NCBI GenBank assembly: GCA_002751075.1
Contig: NAOQ01000299.1
Location: 2,468 to 66,467 of the forward strand
Direction of reading: 5' to 3'
DNA: 64,000 nucleotides
Source: Ichthyophonus hoferi
Taxonomy: Eukaryota > Opisthokonta > Ichthyosporea > Ichthyophonida > Ichthyophonidae
Of the stretch, positions 1-15,800 are shown piece after piece. Under the pieces are notes generated by a model. That model was not told where the DNA came from and searched no databases. It saw only the letters and a program-made list of their open reading frames with translations. A program made the position numbers and the translations under genes. Numbering within the stretch: position 1 is the first letter of the stretch; each line of letters starts with the position of its first letter.

Positions 1-534
1 CTATACAACACTATAATGTACTGTACTATACTATACTATATTATACTATACTATACTATACAACACTATAATGTACTGTACTATACTATACTATATGCTA
101 TACCATATATTATGTTAATAATGTGTTTTATTTACCATACTAGACTCTACTATACTCTATAGTATATTATACTGTATACTGCATATGTAGTACAGTGTAT
201 ATAAATATATATGCATGCTTATAGATATATCTCTATCTACGGCTTGTCTTTTGATATTCCCATATATGGTAGTATATAGCTTTAGCATTCAGTGCCTATA
301 TACATCTTGTCTTTCTTAATGATCATTAACCTTTAATTGGGATTCCAAGGTAGAGTTTTTATATTTTAGCATGAGTGGTTATGCATTTTAATATTTTAAA
401 TATAATTCCCATGACATACGCATCTCGGTTAATTGTAAAGCACGTATTAGAGAGAGAAATTAGTACTATGTTATCATATATAAATGTATGGGGGTGTGTA
501 AACCAGTCCACTAATTAATTACTTGATATTACAG
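1..534. other. TPR intron with TA-rich degenerate repeat
   Basis: Non-coding sequence upstream of the first TPR exon visible. Bases 1-100 hold two near-identical copies (about 60 bases apart) of a TATACTATAC-type array. The rest shows no exon. It ends in the ttgatattacag acceptor at 525-534. Confidence 0.6.
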
Positions 535-2845
535 GGCAGATTATGCCAAATTAAGTGCTTATCTTGACGACTTATGTAAGACGATGGAGGAAAAGGCACC
601 TGAATATCAGCAAATGAAAATAGATTACACATATATGAGACAGGTATGATTGGTTCGGATATTTTATATTTATGTAATATTTATATGTATGTTTGCCTAC
701 CAATGAATCTCTTCTTTTATATATTTACTATTATGCTATTATACAATTTTACCATTACAGTATTATGCTATTGTACTATTATATTATCATCCTATCTTAC
801 TACCATATTATTATACTATATTACTATTATATTTATGTTATTATACTGTCTTCTATATCTCACTATTATACTTACACACACCTATAGGTTGCAGATGAAA
901 CAGCGACCATTAATCTGGAACTGACCAATCAAATAGAGAAGCTAAGGCGTGATTGCGATGATAGTAGACGACAGGCAGTGGCAGCAGCCAAGACGATTGG
1001 TGATTTACAAATCCAGGTGAGCTATATATAGATATATAGGTATGTTACTATTAGTAGACTGGGGGAGTGTATATGATTGGTCCTAGTGGTCTGATGAATA
1101 TTGGTACGTTTACATAAGATTTATATTTGAATTCTTAGTGGTCATATATATTATTTATTGATGTATCTTTGGACAACAGCTTGACCATGCGATTGAAGCC
1201 TCAGCTCGCACTATAAAAGAAGCAACCAATAGCAAGGTAATGTAATTATAGATAGCGTATATGATAAGATAGGATTGTATACTATTATTAGGAATGATAC
1301 CTTATTATAGATATCTGTAATATTTATATTATAATGTAATATAGTATATTATATTTATGTTATATATAACTGTCTCCTGTCAGGACTACGTCACCACACC
1401 AATAGATAGACATATAAGCACTATTTTGTGGTTGGCTAGTTATCATCTAGATATCCATCCGTTACCAAGATAATATTGAGTGGCTTGTTATGCGTCAGAT
1501 ATGATAGTGTTTGGTGAGTGATTAGCTATATTAGATATGCCAGGTACTATGAGAGGATATCTATAAATAGATTGCATCTAGACCTTATTAGGAAGCAACA
1601 AGATTTATATGGATGGTCCAGGATAGTTTCACAAAAAATATTGTGTATTACTATCCAATAATAGTGATAGTATTGAATAATATGTGGTTTTTCATTCATT
1701 ATATATAGTTTTTATTGTGGAATAAAAATAAATTTTTCTCAATTTTACTAGAATATCTTAGCCCACTACGTCACTATGACGGCATTTTTAGGCATTAAAA
1801 ATTATTTAATTTCCATTGGAGGATGTCAAATTATATCAAAAGCTCTCCCTGGTAAAATCTATAATTAGGATTATCTCTGTTATAATATTTGATTGATGCC
1901 ATATCATGGATGATCCAAATATCTTCATAAGAGTACCAAGCATATAACCTCCCTCGGAATACTCATTACGGGTGGGCCCTGATTGGCGGATACAGGACGC
2001 ATCCAATGAGAATTTAGATTACGAAGCATTGCTCAAATCAAATGTCAAACTAGCCGAGGATCTGAGGTAGCTATGGTTACCCACGTGGGTTTATTTCTAT
2101 ATATGGTAGATAAACATGAGCTAGGGCTAGAAATAAAGTGCGTCTAGATGGAAATTATCTCGGCTTGTTCAATCACCTTGAAATTCCATAGCTGGACAAT
2201 AAGATATTTGATTATCTTGTGATTGATAATAGACCAATACACGTTTATTTTTTATTTTTTTCTGTTTACCAAGGAGAATGACGTCATCAATACCTCTAAC
2301 TAGGGACAATCCAAGTAATTTTTTTAATCATTGCCTTTTTTATTGCCTAATTTTCCTTCCAGCGCTAATTACTGTATTGCCATGTATAGTAACCCTTAGC
2401 TATCCCTCCAGGAAAGCCAATCAGATGTGCGATAACTTCTCTCAATCAACCATTGACCCGTCTATAGTTAGTGATCTGGAAGCCAAGCAGATACAGGTAT
2501 GTTTTATTATAACCAATTAAATGCGTTGTATAGTAAGTAGGGCCCATGACGGTCAATGTGATTGGCCATCATTATTAGAACCAATCAAATGTAGATACGT
2601 CTCTTTTTTATCCAATAAATGCTCAAAATAGAAACAGTTTTCACCACTAGAGTATATTTATTAATTAAATATAACCAATTAACAACCCTATGCCAATTCC
2701 TTTTAATTACAGTTAGAACAGAGCAACCGCCAATTACAAGATAGAATCGAGACCCTTATAAGGGAAAGAGACATTTATAGAGAGCTATCCAAGAGACCAA
2801 TGCCTAGTGACAAGGCGAAAGAGACGCACGTTGAGGGCGGGACAG
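535..2845 (+). CDS. TPR: TPR exons 1-6 in this window (coiled coil with conserved RERDIYRELS motif)
   Basis: Exons at 535-643, 888-1016, 1180-1236, 1996-2066, 2412-2496 and 2713-2845. They encode continuous heptad-type coiled coil, for example the segment with LTNQIEKLRRDCDDSRRQ in the second exon. Phases chain without conflict: an AG|G split codon joins the fourth and fifth, and the sixth ends in phase 1. The sixth exon contains the motif RERDIYRELS, the best single diagnostic match to TPR here. Exon 1 begins with one base of a split codon, so at least one more exon lies upstream. Confidence 0.9.
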
Positions 2846-3469
2846 GTAAGTTACTATGTATAGATATGTTGGTTTTAGGGTGCATACTATAGTTATTATA
2901 TTATACTATATTATATTATATTATATTGCAGTTATTATATTGTATTATAGTTATAGGATAAATGGATAAATTTACATGGTTAATAAGCATTATATCATAT
3001 ATACCTGTATATTACATTGCCTTATATGGATTTATCTATCCATATATGGCTATTCCTTAAATCTTTTTCTACCCGAAGGGGCGGCCGTAGTTCCATCAAT
3101 CAGTGAGAAGGTAGATCTCCAATTAGAAGTCGAGAAACTGAAAAAGGCTCTTGAGTTGTAAGTGATTGGATTAATTATTAATATATATTTATATCTTCTC
3201 TATAATTGGATTAATTTATATCATACGGGATAACCCAATATGTTTAAATCATTATTCCATTTTAAGTATATTAAAAAATAAGCCAATCGACATATATATT
3301 TATATTGTTATATATGTATATTTATGTGTTACTGCGAGACTATTCACCAATGACACGGTTATATTATAAGTGGTAATATATATACTAATATTGGATTGGA
3401 TAGTACTAATAATAGTAAAAATAATAGTAATTATTAGTAATAATGGTAATAACTTTAATAGTAATAATA

Positions 3470-3505
<36 letters not shown>

Positions 3506-3725
3506 GTAGTAGTGATAATAACAACAATAATAGTAATATATAGACTATATTATTTTATAATACACTGTATCCCATATAACCCTTATATGGTTCTACAGTG
3601 AACAATCCTATAGGTCAGATGATAGTCTCAGAGCCAAGGAGCAGATTGATACATTAAAGAAGGTACGAATAGGGTATTGTGATTTTTAGTTTTAGCATTA
3701 GTATTATTACTATTATTATTATTAC

Positions 3726-3806
<81 letters not shown>

Positions 3807-6800
3807 TTGTTATTCTTATTATTACGATTATTATTATTATTATTATTTATTATCTATTGTAACTTCCTTTTATGGCTAATATATTTTTCATAACCAATGT
3901 ATTTTTTCTATTCACCACTCTCTCTAATCTAATTGTTTGAATATACTGACAAAAGGCTTACTTTCTATATCTATCTCTTGCCTTATATAGGATCTTATAG
4001 AAGTGCGTGATCGGCTGGCGATCTCAGAGGGCCAGTCAGCATTTAGTTCTACAAGATTAGACCTAATCGCATCTAGTTCCAAGGCCAAGGTAGGGGGAGG
4101 GAAGGGTTGTGGTTGGTTGAATATCATTAGATATATCTAAAGGATGGAGGTGATAGGATATTGTGCTATGATATTACATAGACTTATAGTATAAGGTATA
4201 ATACATATAAGGATATAACTGTGGGCTAAGGAACCCCCTTGTAATTCCACCATGGACCCCCCCCAGGACAAAGAACTTCGCCTGCTTCATCAGAGACAGA
4301 AGAGCCTGTATGGCCAACTAGTGAAATATGAGAGCCAATTAGAAAGCAGCACACAGACCCTCGCCAATACAATTGAGAAGTGTTCATTGGCTGGTAGGTT
4401 CCCTTTTTGCTTAATTTAGTCTTAATGACGTCATGCTCCCTTCTATCTTTTATAAGTATGATATGATTGGCCTATAGATAGATCCTGTTTATAAAGTAAC
4501 CAATAGCATTGTAGATTGGCTACTCATATGGAACAATCACTTAAGTCGAGTTGGGTTTATATATTGCCTTATTGGATATCACTCTTAGAACTGATGTGAT
4601 TGAATGTTTGAAAATAGAAGAAATCATTGCTATTGGTTGACATATATTTATACCCCATATAATCATATTTGGAATGTTATAAAAACACTGAGTTTAGGGC
4701 CATGAAATTACAAGGACTGGTGACAGTGATTGGTCTATGCTATCATATACTAATCAATAAACACACTCTATACATTCCACACATATGCATGTATTGATAT
4801 ATTTCCATATACGCCATTGTATATTATATTGTATACTATATTATACTATTATATAGAGGCCCAAAGCCAGCATGCCGATCAGCAGATCAAGATCTTGAAA
4901 GAAGCTAATGAGAGAGCAGCTAACGACCTATCCGCCAGTAGGAAACAGATGCTGTCTATGGAGCAACTTTATATCCAATTGCAAGTGAGTGGCAACCCAG
5001 AGATTGGTTTATATATACCTCTAGGCACAGCGCTGTTAATTAATACTAATTAATAGTACTGGAACAGCCAGTGAGTGATCATTAATAAAACGAGAAAAGG
5101 TTAATGTAATTTTTTTTTTAATATCATGGATTTATTAAAATGTGATGTCATAATCACGTCATAGCACATACACAACTACATTAGTACAATTTTATTTACC
5201 CGTAATCAACCAATCAAATCCTTTATTTAACCTATAAGCCATTAACCCAATCTTCTATCATGTGATATTCTGCCAATCATCTGCTACTATTTTTAATTTT
5301 ACTCACACGCGTTCCTTTCTATTTGCTTCCTCTCTCCCTCTCCCTCTCCTTGTACTTGTCCCTCGCCCTCTTTCTCGTAGCATACAACTGAAGAACATCA
5401 ACGACTCCATGCCAAGGAATGCCAAGAATGGGTGAGTTATAGTAGGGCCTATAGGGAACTGTATCTTGTAGGGGTTGGGTTATGTTATGTTATGTTGTAT
5501 TGTATTCTACTATACTATATGTTATATTGCATTGTATTCTACTATACTATGTTATATTGTATTGTATTCTATTATACTATATGTTAGATTGTATTGTATT
5601 CTATTATACTATATGTTAGATTGTATTGTATTCTACTATACTATATGTTATATTGTATTATATTCTGTTATACTATATGTTATATTGTATTGTATTCTAT
5701 TATATTATATGTTATATTGCATTGTATTATATTATACTATATGTTATATTGTATTGTATTCTATTATACTATATGTTAGATTTTATTTTATTCTACTATA
5801 CTATATGAGGTTATATTATACTGTATTTAACTATAGTATGCTATATTTCCTATACTATCATAAGATATTATCAGATTATGTTATGTTATTTAATATTCTA
5901 TCCTATCATATCTTATTCTATCCTATTCTACTATATCGCCATAGGAACGCCAAAAAGAGGTGATTAAACAGCATCATAGCCAAGCATTAGCCAATCAGAA
6001 ACAAGAGGCTAAGCTGTTAGAAGATCGAATTAGTTCTCTAAGAATAAATTTGAGTGTCGCCGAGACGTCTTTATTGGCTGAGGTATGTATATATACTAAT
6101 GTACCCTATATCTTGTTAGTCTAAACATTATTTGCATATAAATATGTACATTTATGCCAATCATTATCTCTCTATAAATTTTATTATCTTCCATGGCTGG
6201 ATCTATAGACTAATATGATACGTCATAGTGAATAAGATAGTAGATGGATAATATATTAATAGTGTATAGTAATATATAGTGTATAGTGATATATAGTGTA
6301 TAATTATATAAAGTGCCTAGTAATATATAATGTATAATATCATACCTTATACAATTGTATAATCTATAAGATAATATTATATAGCCAATGGCTGTAACTT
6401 GCTAAAGCTGCATGTACATATTAATCCTAATGATTAGATATGATTCAAGCCAATCAAGTGGCAGATTGCTTACTGACTCACCTTGTCCTTTGTACTCTTC
6501 TTTCTATTTCCCTTTCACTCTCTCTTTCCCTCTCCCAGACTAATCTACGTGTAATGTCCGATCGTGAAAATGTCAAGAACAAGAAAGCTCTAGATGAGAT
6601 CCGCCAAATATATGAGGCTGATCACTTAGAACTATTGGCAGCCCGGGAATCATTGCTGATGTATACCAAGATGGAGAATGGGGTGGGTAGCAATCTATCA
6701 TGTTATTGGATGATATGCATTGGGTTGCATAGCGTCCGAGATGTGACGTCATATGTATATATTTATCTATCTACCTATCTATCTACCAATATACACCCCC

Positions 6801-9800
6801 TGATATATCATGCATAATCTCTCTAGGATACCAGCCCATTGGCCCGTCTGGAGAGAGAGATCAAAAGATTACAGGGTGACTTGGCATTATCTAGGACAGA
6901 GACCACGAGAGAGAAGGAAAATAGTGAAAGCTTAAGGGTAGGTGACGACGAAGCCATAGTAGAGTATAGTAGTGTATAGTAGTGTATAATGGTATATAGT
7001 AGTGTATAATAGTGTATAATAGTGTATAGTAGTGTATAGTATAGTATAGTATAATATAGTAGAGTATAGTAGAGTATAGTAGTGTGTTGTATTGTATTAA
7101 TATAGTGTACTATGACGTTTTTACTGAATAATTCTGTTGGATCATTGTATTTTAATAGTGAATTTATTGTACGAACATGGGTCGGTTTGTGACATCACAA
7201 TTATTATTTTTCTTTGTTTTATTTAGGTATATGGCATTCCTATGACGTATTTATAGATTTATAGGTGTATGGTGTGTGTTGGAACGCATGGCAATGTATT
7301 TATATTCGTCTGTTTCTATTGGTTATTGTGTGTACTGTCCACGGGAAGGGTGTACATGAAGTTGTAGCCGTGTATGGTTATATGTACCGTATATGGTTAT
7401 ATGCACCTAGTGTTAAGAAGACCCAGTGGTAGAAATAGTTTATATATGCCTAGATATAGATAGAGAGATATGATTGATGCATATACGTATAGGTCATCTC
7501 CGTATATGGCTATGGATTATATCCTAATATGGTATTATATCCTAATATGGGGTCTAGGAGCGTACAGTGGAACTTGAACGAACCAATCAAGAGGAGGAAA
7601 AGATAATCACCCAAATAAAACAGGAGATTGAGGATGTGGTATGTATGACTTATCACGTGATTGATATAACTGAGTGGAGGCCCTGCAATTGGTTGATATA
7701 GGTTGAAGATATGGTTAAATTTTAAGCATGTTTATATTGTTTATTCTCCAGTTCGCATACTAATCTTTTCACCAATTCCCTCTTAGCGATTGGAAATGAA
7801 CAACAAGGAAGAGTATTTGATTGGCATACGGGCTGAACATGCCTCACAATTGGCTAAATTCCAAGAGATTGCTGATAAAGCTATGGTATAAAACTGCTTT
7901 TATATATTTAATGATGAGTCTGTATTGGGTCGTTTACTATATATTTATATTTTTGTTTTAATGGTTATTTCTGTTGTACCATATGATATTATATTCTTGT
8001 ACCATTATGTTTCTATTTTATTTTTATTTTTTATTTTTATATATCTAATCCGATTGGATGTCAGACGTCAGAGAGGAGTGTGCAAAGATCCCTTGACCAA
8101 TTGCAAGAGAGCTATGCTATATTAAAGACGAATTATGACGGAATGAATACTAAGTTCCCTGTAAAGGTAGGCCAATACTTGTTAATTTTTAATTTTCTTT
8201 TAATTAATAATAATTTTCAATCGAACAATATCATAAGCTTATTGGAAACCCTTTTTATGTGATTTTCTAATCAATCATCTGTCTTTGTTGGACACTATTC
8301 ATCAATTGTTGCAATGACATTGAAATGTTTTAAATAGCTTGGGAATACCATTACATTTTGTTGGCTACTTCTTACCTTTCCCACTGTCCGTTTGCTGCTA
8401 TTAGCTGCCTGGAGGCCTATGTGCACTCTGATTTGTTCTTTATCGTATTTCTCATTTTCTTTTTTTCCTTTTAATGCTCTGACCCCCGTTAGGCTGCCTG
8501 GGGTTTAAATTATTTAGTAGGAGCCAATCACCAATTTTGGTTATATTTTACCTCCTCTCACTTTCTCCATATATGGTAAGGTACGTGAATTAGATTCCTT
8601 GAGGGTCACCCATCAGCGTCATCTCCTAGAACTATCCAACAAAATCAAGGGTAAGTGATATTTCTCTTGTATCTGGTTGGTGCTTATTGTTTATATAATC
8701 ATGTGACATTATGATGGTGCCTGGCTAGGCGATTAATGTTATTACAGCCAATGACTGGAACGGAGTGTTGTGGCAATCGTAGTGATCATTGGACGAGGGA
8801 TGGGTCTATAGTTACTTCTATTATTGATTGATTGGATTGTGGTACTATAAGGCATATAGACCACGTTTCTATTGGCCACTTAACACTTTTAATTAGCTAT
8901 ATATAGCTTTAAACAGATCAATTGATTGGGGATTAATGCTAATCCTACTAATTAATTCATTCATACATACGCCTTCAGATCTTCAATCAACCCGTGATGC
9001 GCTAACCGCCAGTAAGGAAGAGCTGCAGCACCAGAAGGATCAGACCAATCAGATTACAGCTCTCTTGGTGTTAGTCTCTCTTTTTATTCGAATGCTCCTA
9101 TTGGTGGGCCTAGAAGTTTAATGCGATAATATCCTTATTCTCGAGTTTAGAAATTTTGTATTTTCAGCAAGTTTGTTGAATATATAGCTATTAATAATTG
9201 TTACAGTAATTAATAATTAATAGACCATTAGTACTAAGGTGTTAATTAATAAGCAAAGTATTATCAGATATAGCTATTGGTTGGCTAGTCATTTCTGTGA
9301 TCAGATTCTAGTAGGTGGGGTGCTATCCTTATGACATCATCCAACTCTCACTTATTCTTACTGGTTGGCTGTCATCCAATTACAAGTCTTTATTAAGTGT
9401 TAAATGATACCTCTTCTTTCATATTTAAATTGCTTAGTATGATTGGCATGATTTGATTTTTAACTCCAACCCTAGATCTATCATATATAAACTGTATGAA
9501 ATAGGTGGATATATTTTAAATTATCATTTTAATTTTATTTCTATCCTATCCCATTCAAGTTAAAGTTTTATTTAGTTTCCAGGTTATATGGCTAGCTAGT
9601 CATATTATCGTAATTAATTGATTAATTAAGATAGCCAATAGCATATCATTTCTCTAATAGTTATATACCCAAATATAGGGAGGTACGTGAAAAAGCGGAT
9701 GCTGCGGAGGCCACTAGCCAATCAGAAAGGAAGATGCATTTAGGGTTAATTAACGAATTAGAGAAGAGAATTACTGGATTGGTGGAGATAGTGGCTTCAC

Positions 9801-12800
9801 TCACTACGGTAAGGTACTCGATTGGGTAGATTCGGTTGGATGCCTATTTATAGTTCTATACATTTGTATCTATATTTATATATAGCTTTGGTTTAACCTA
9901 CTGGTATCCAATCAGAAGGCCGATAGCGACTCGCCCTCTAACGTGGCCCGATTCGGGTAGGTGGTACTATTACTATTACTATTATTATTACTATTACTAT
10001 TACTATCACTATTATTATTACTCCTTTATATGTTATATATAATTAATAATTAAGCCAACTTCCATATGTAGACATATATATACACGTGTACACCTATGGT
10101 CTATGTATTACTGTGAATATAATAAATAATGATTGGCAGGATATCACACTAATCCCCCTATTACAGCAATGAACTTCAACTAGCTGCATCACACTGTGAC
10201 GTATATCGTGTTAAATTGGAGGTAGCCAACCAGGTATGTGACTATATTACAGCTGCCAATAATATATTTCCCTTATATTTTAATGTAATTGCTGACTGGT
10301 TTTGATATAAACACACATATGTATATATATATATATCCTATTATATTTATAGATCTATCTACCTATCTACCTCTAAGTATGTATACGTCGCTTATACATG
10401 CCTATATATGGGCACAGACTGGCGAAGCCACCCAATTAGAATTACAAGAAGCCCAGAGGCAATTAGTCGAAACACAGAAATCCCTAGCTACAGCCAACCA
10501 AAACTGTGTTAATCTGGAAAAGGTATGTATAGATTGGGTAATGTTCTTATTCTATATTTAGCGTAAACGACATGGTAATAGGTATTTGGATGGTTGATTT
10601 GCATATTCAATTTCTTGTGATATATATGTAAAGTGTGCATCTTGGATGACTTTTCCTCCAATCATATCTTTTTATATATATATATGTACACATGCACGTG
10701 CAAAGAATACATCCCTTCCATTGGTCTAGGAATTACTGGATAATTTCATTTTCCATTTTTGGATTGATTGTGAAACACAAGACCCAATAGAAATTATATT
10801 TGTTTGCTGGAAACCTTTTAAAATTTAAACATTATTCGCTTGAATTTATTGGAAAGTTTAATAGCAAGATAAGAATATCGCAATATACTTGCCGCCCTAA
10901 TGTTACCATATATAGCCAGCCATATGACTCTTGTTTCTACCCTAGACCATCCAGGAAAACCAGGCCCTATTGGCTGAGATGGCATCAATGAAGCGCCAAG
11001 TCGAAAGCAACGCTACGCTAAGGAGAGAGAAGAAAGAGGCTTTAGATAGAGAAACTTCTGCAAAGGAGTCTGGAAGGTATGGTATAGGATAGTAGTGTAG
11101 TGTATAGTATTATAGTCTACTGTAATTTATAGTATTATAGTCTATTGTAATGTATATTAGCATACTATAATGTAGAGTATATTATTATACTATACTGTAA
11201 TGTATAGTATTATACTATACTGTAGAGTATAGTATTATAGTATACTGTAATGTATAGTATTATAGTCTACTGTAATATATATTATTATACTATAATGTAG
11301 ATTATATTATTATACTATACTGTAATGTATAGTATTATAGTATACTGTAATGTATAGTATTATACTATACTGTAATGTATATTATTATACTATACTATAA
11401 AGTATATTATTATACTATACTATAAAGTATATTATTGTAGTATACTGTAGAGTATATTATTATAGTATACTTTAGTGTATAGTATTATAGTCTACTGTAA
11501 TGTATAGTATTATCGTATATTGTAGAGTATATTATTATAGTCTCCTGTAATGTATAGTATTATAGTCTACTGGAGTGTATATGTACTATACGTGTATACC
11601 ATACTGTTTATTCTTACATATATATGTTTATATGTGTTTGGTAATCTATCTATATGCTATTCATTCATTGATTCTTTATTTTATTCTTATTTATTATTGG
11701 TTCATGCTTACATTCTCGTGACTCTAGTCCAATATCTGACGTTTTCTCTTTTTTCTTTTGCGGTATCTTGTGACCTTTTCTTTGGATTCCATTTGGTTAT
11801 ATTACCCAATGATAAGGGTGATATGTTTTAATAGCCAATCATATAGTGATATTTATTCTTGGATACAGGTACCTCAAGGAATCCGTAGATGATTTTAAAG
11901 CCAAGTTAGCATTGGCTGAAACTAAAGTTGACCAGGTAATCTTTATGATATTAAAATTTGTGCTATATTATATTATATTGCATTTTATGAGTGGATATTA
12001 TATTACGTTGCATTACATTATATTGTATTATATTTATATGTATGTGTTATTTTATTATAAATATAGGATTGATGGTATTGAAAGAGTAGCAAGAGTGTGA
12101 CATCTAACCAATGGCAACGTGACTACAGCTATCCAGTAAGATAGAAGAATTACAAAGTAAACTGGCTCAGCAAGAACTGAAAAATGAACAACAACGTGAC
12201 ATTATGGAGGTAGGTGCAGTGTTATACCATTATATTATTGTATTGTTATACTACTATACTATTATATTGTTATATTGCTATATTATTATATTTTTGTACT
12301 ATTATATTGTTATACTATTACTTTTTTATACTATTATGCTATCATGCTAATATATGACTATAATATTGTATTACTTTACCATTATATGATTGGACTACGA
12401 TCACTCGTGCATTAATCGATCTCTATATGGCACTGTACTATTAAGGTGCATTGCTTGTTTATTTAATTTCTCATTACCATACTAATAATTCATTGGTAGG
12501 CAATGAGCACTGATCGCCTTGAGGTTGCGGAGAGGGATGTGATTCGTCTAACCGGTCAATTAGAATCGACTACCAATCAAAATGCCCAATTGGAAAAAGA
12601 ATGTGAACGACTGAAACCATTGGCTGAAAATACCGAGAAATTAATGGATGAGCTAAATACATTGAGAGAGGATAAAAATAATGCGGTTATGCAATTGGGT
12701 GAATTAGCTAAGTGGAAGGAAGAAAATAGCGCCGACAGTGTGGTTAGGAAGGTGTGTGCTGGATGATGATTGGCTGGTATTATATTATGGTTTCTTATTG

Positions 12801-15800
12801 GATGCTGTGGTATAGTAAATTATCATATAGTTTGATATTAGATATGTTATTTTACTGTATTGTATTGTACTGTATTGTATTGTATTATTATTGTATTGTA
12901 TTGTAACACATTATAGTATTATTTGGCATAACATATATTATACTATATTATATTAAATTATATAGTACTATATTAGATTTAACTGTACCGTAATCTATTA
13001 TTATTGTAACCAAGATATAAGTGGAATATAAAAAGTGATCTTTGTCCTTGCAATGACTTGTAGTGCATAGGTCACGTGATATATATATATATATATATCA
13101 AGGATCATCTTTAATTGGTTATAGTCACCTATGACATATGTATAAAAAAAAATTTGGTATTTTTTTTGTCATATTGGATGGTGATAAATATAGATATATA
13201 TGTATATCTAAAATTAACTACACTCATGCCATTTTTATTGGTTTCCACAGTTGAAAGGAATGTCTGAAAAGTTCAAGCGCATTCTAACCAAGGTAAGTGA
13301 TTGGCCGAGGGGAGAGGGAAAGGTGCAATTGGCTATATATACATAGGGCAATAGAAAGGCACGTGTATAACCGGCATGATTGGGTAGATATCATAGATCT
13401 GAATATCTTCCTTGGTGTGCCTCCTATTAATCCAATAATATTGCTCTATGACAATTTCACGCCATCGATTATGGGGAAAAATTATAATGTAAGTTATTTA
13501 AAACTAATGAATGATTCAAAGGGAAAATTAATAGTAGTGTTCCTGGTAGTGGTTGGCTGAAACCTGTTAACCCATACGGGTTATAGTGTATATAAATATC
13601 TATATATAAATATGGAGGTGATTAGTGCAGGATTAGTCACTTACGTCATTCCTTTCGGTTCTCAGCAAAGGGATGACGTAGTCAAGGCCAATGAGATGGC
13701 AGAGGCTATGAAGAAGGTAGGGCGATCGTCATGCTAATTTTAATGTTTATTTTAATTTTTCATCTCTGAATGGCTTGTCTCCTTTAAATGTTATTATTTT
13801 TTAATGATTGCTGGCAGGTAGGTGTACGATGTCATCATGTGACTATGCTTATGTTCTATTGGCCTGTGGGGAATATATTGACGTACATTTCATAATTAAA
13901 TGGCCTGTGTATCTATCCCGTAATTACCCCCTTCGTTCTACAGGGATAAATCATTATCCTGATATATTTACAAACTCCTATAGTGACATGGATTGGTGGT
14001 TACAGAAAACTGAAGAGATGGAGCACCAATTAGAAGAGGTCAAAAAGGGAACAGAGCTTGTGAGTGGAGGACAGAGGATCCTGTTATACTATATATAGCT
14101 AGTGTTCTATCCTATCCTATCATATCCTATAATATCCTATCTTATTATCATATCATATCTTGTCATATCTTATTCTATTATACCCTACCTTATCTTATCA
14201 TATTATATTATACGGAATTAATCAACCCCTTACCCAATCAGGAGGCCGTTAGGAGTGAATTTGAAAAGATCAAGAAAGAACTAGTGGAGAAAACCGCCGA
14301 GGTAGAGAGTGTAGAGTATAATATAGTATATAGTATATAGTATAGTAGAGTATATAGTGTATAGTATAGTATAGTATATAGTGTACAATATAGTAGAGTA
14401 TATAATATATAGTATAGTATAGTATATAGTGTATAATATAGTGGAGTATATAGTGTATAGTATAATATAGTATAGTATAGTATAGTGTATAGTATAGTTT
14501 ATGTAGTGTATAATATGTAGTAGATGGCATAGGAGTAGTGTATTAACACCTTGCATACTATAGGTAGATTATATACTATACAATATATATTATTGGATGA
14601 TACATTCAGGAATGTGTCTGGGTGGAATTCATTGGTTGTTATGCACGTGGGTTCCTGGCTTGTCTTTATTGGCTAATAGTATTGGACCTATTGAAAAAGT
14701 GATTGGATGGTTCATGCTGATCACGTGGCTATGGGTTATTTATAGATTATTATTGGTTGCCTAATATAGATTTCCCACAGGCTTCTAAGTATAAAGAGAT
14801 GGTGACTGATCTAAAGGTATGTACACGTGGGTATATATATGCTCGGTTTGTTTAGATGTACATAGTTTGCATATAGGGTTAAAATATATGAGTATGTGCA
14901 TCACTGCACTTGCCAATGATTGGTCGTTTTGAATTTTTAATCTTATGTAGTCTTATGTACAAGTGACTATTCGTATATTTATACTTCTAGTTGTGGCCAA
15001 TCATTCCTTGTGGTTTGCTTTATATTTGAGTCAATAATATGGCTGTATTTATATTTAACATATCTATTCGTGTTTTCTTCCATGTTCCACCTTTTTATTC
15101 AATAACTATAACCCTGATCTGACCAATAGTACTGACCTTTGATATGTGTTAAAATGTGAACCCTATAAAATGACATTACCTTTCATCATAAATAGCATTT
15201 TAAAATGTTATTGAATCGACTGTCATTGTATAAAATGGTATGCTAACTCCCATTGGGTATCATGAAAATCTGTTGCTCTTCTCTTTCCCTTAAAGGTTCT
15301 TCCAATTGCATTTCATATTTAAAACTATTACTATATTAGGTCCCTATTTAATCTTCTCTCACATAACCCGTGCTTCCTATAGGCCGAGAGAGATGCACTT
15401 ATAGCCTCCACTACCACCCTGACAACTAATCAGACGAATTTGGAAGTTAGGGTGAACGAGTTAGAAAAGTCCAAGGCCCTATTGGAGGATAAAACTAAGG
15501 CCCTAGCAACGGCCAATTTGAAGAGCAGACTAGAGAGCCAACTAGGCAATAAGATTGGTCGGCCTGAACAGAAAGCAGATGCCCTAGCAACCAAACCAGT
15601 GCCCACTCCCTTGCCTCCAGCCCATCAGCAATCACTAATGACGTCAAAGTCCTCCTCTCTGCCAATTACAGAGTCACCCCAGGCTCCCACCATCCAATCA
15701 AGCACGGTTTCATCATCCGCCCAGTTGGCCAATCTAGTTCCCTCTGTCCAATCACAGACTATATCTACGTCACCCGACCAGTCCAAGGCCGTGCCTAGCA

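Noticed and set aside
5475-5963. 162-residue Tyr/Ile/Leu-rich open frame that might look like a membrane protein
   Set aside because: Pure translation of an intronic AT-rich minisatellite; it is open in several frames at once.
14270-14556. Minus-strand Tyr/Ile-rich open frames
   Set aside because: Translations of the TATAGTATAG array in a TPR intron.
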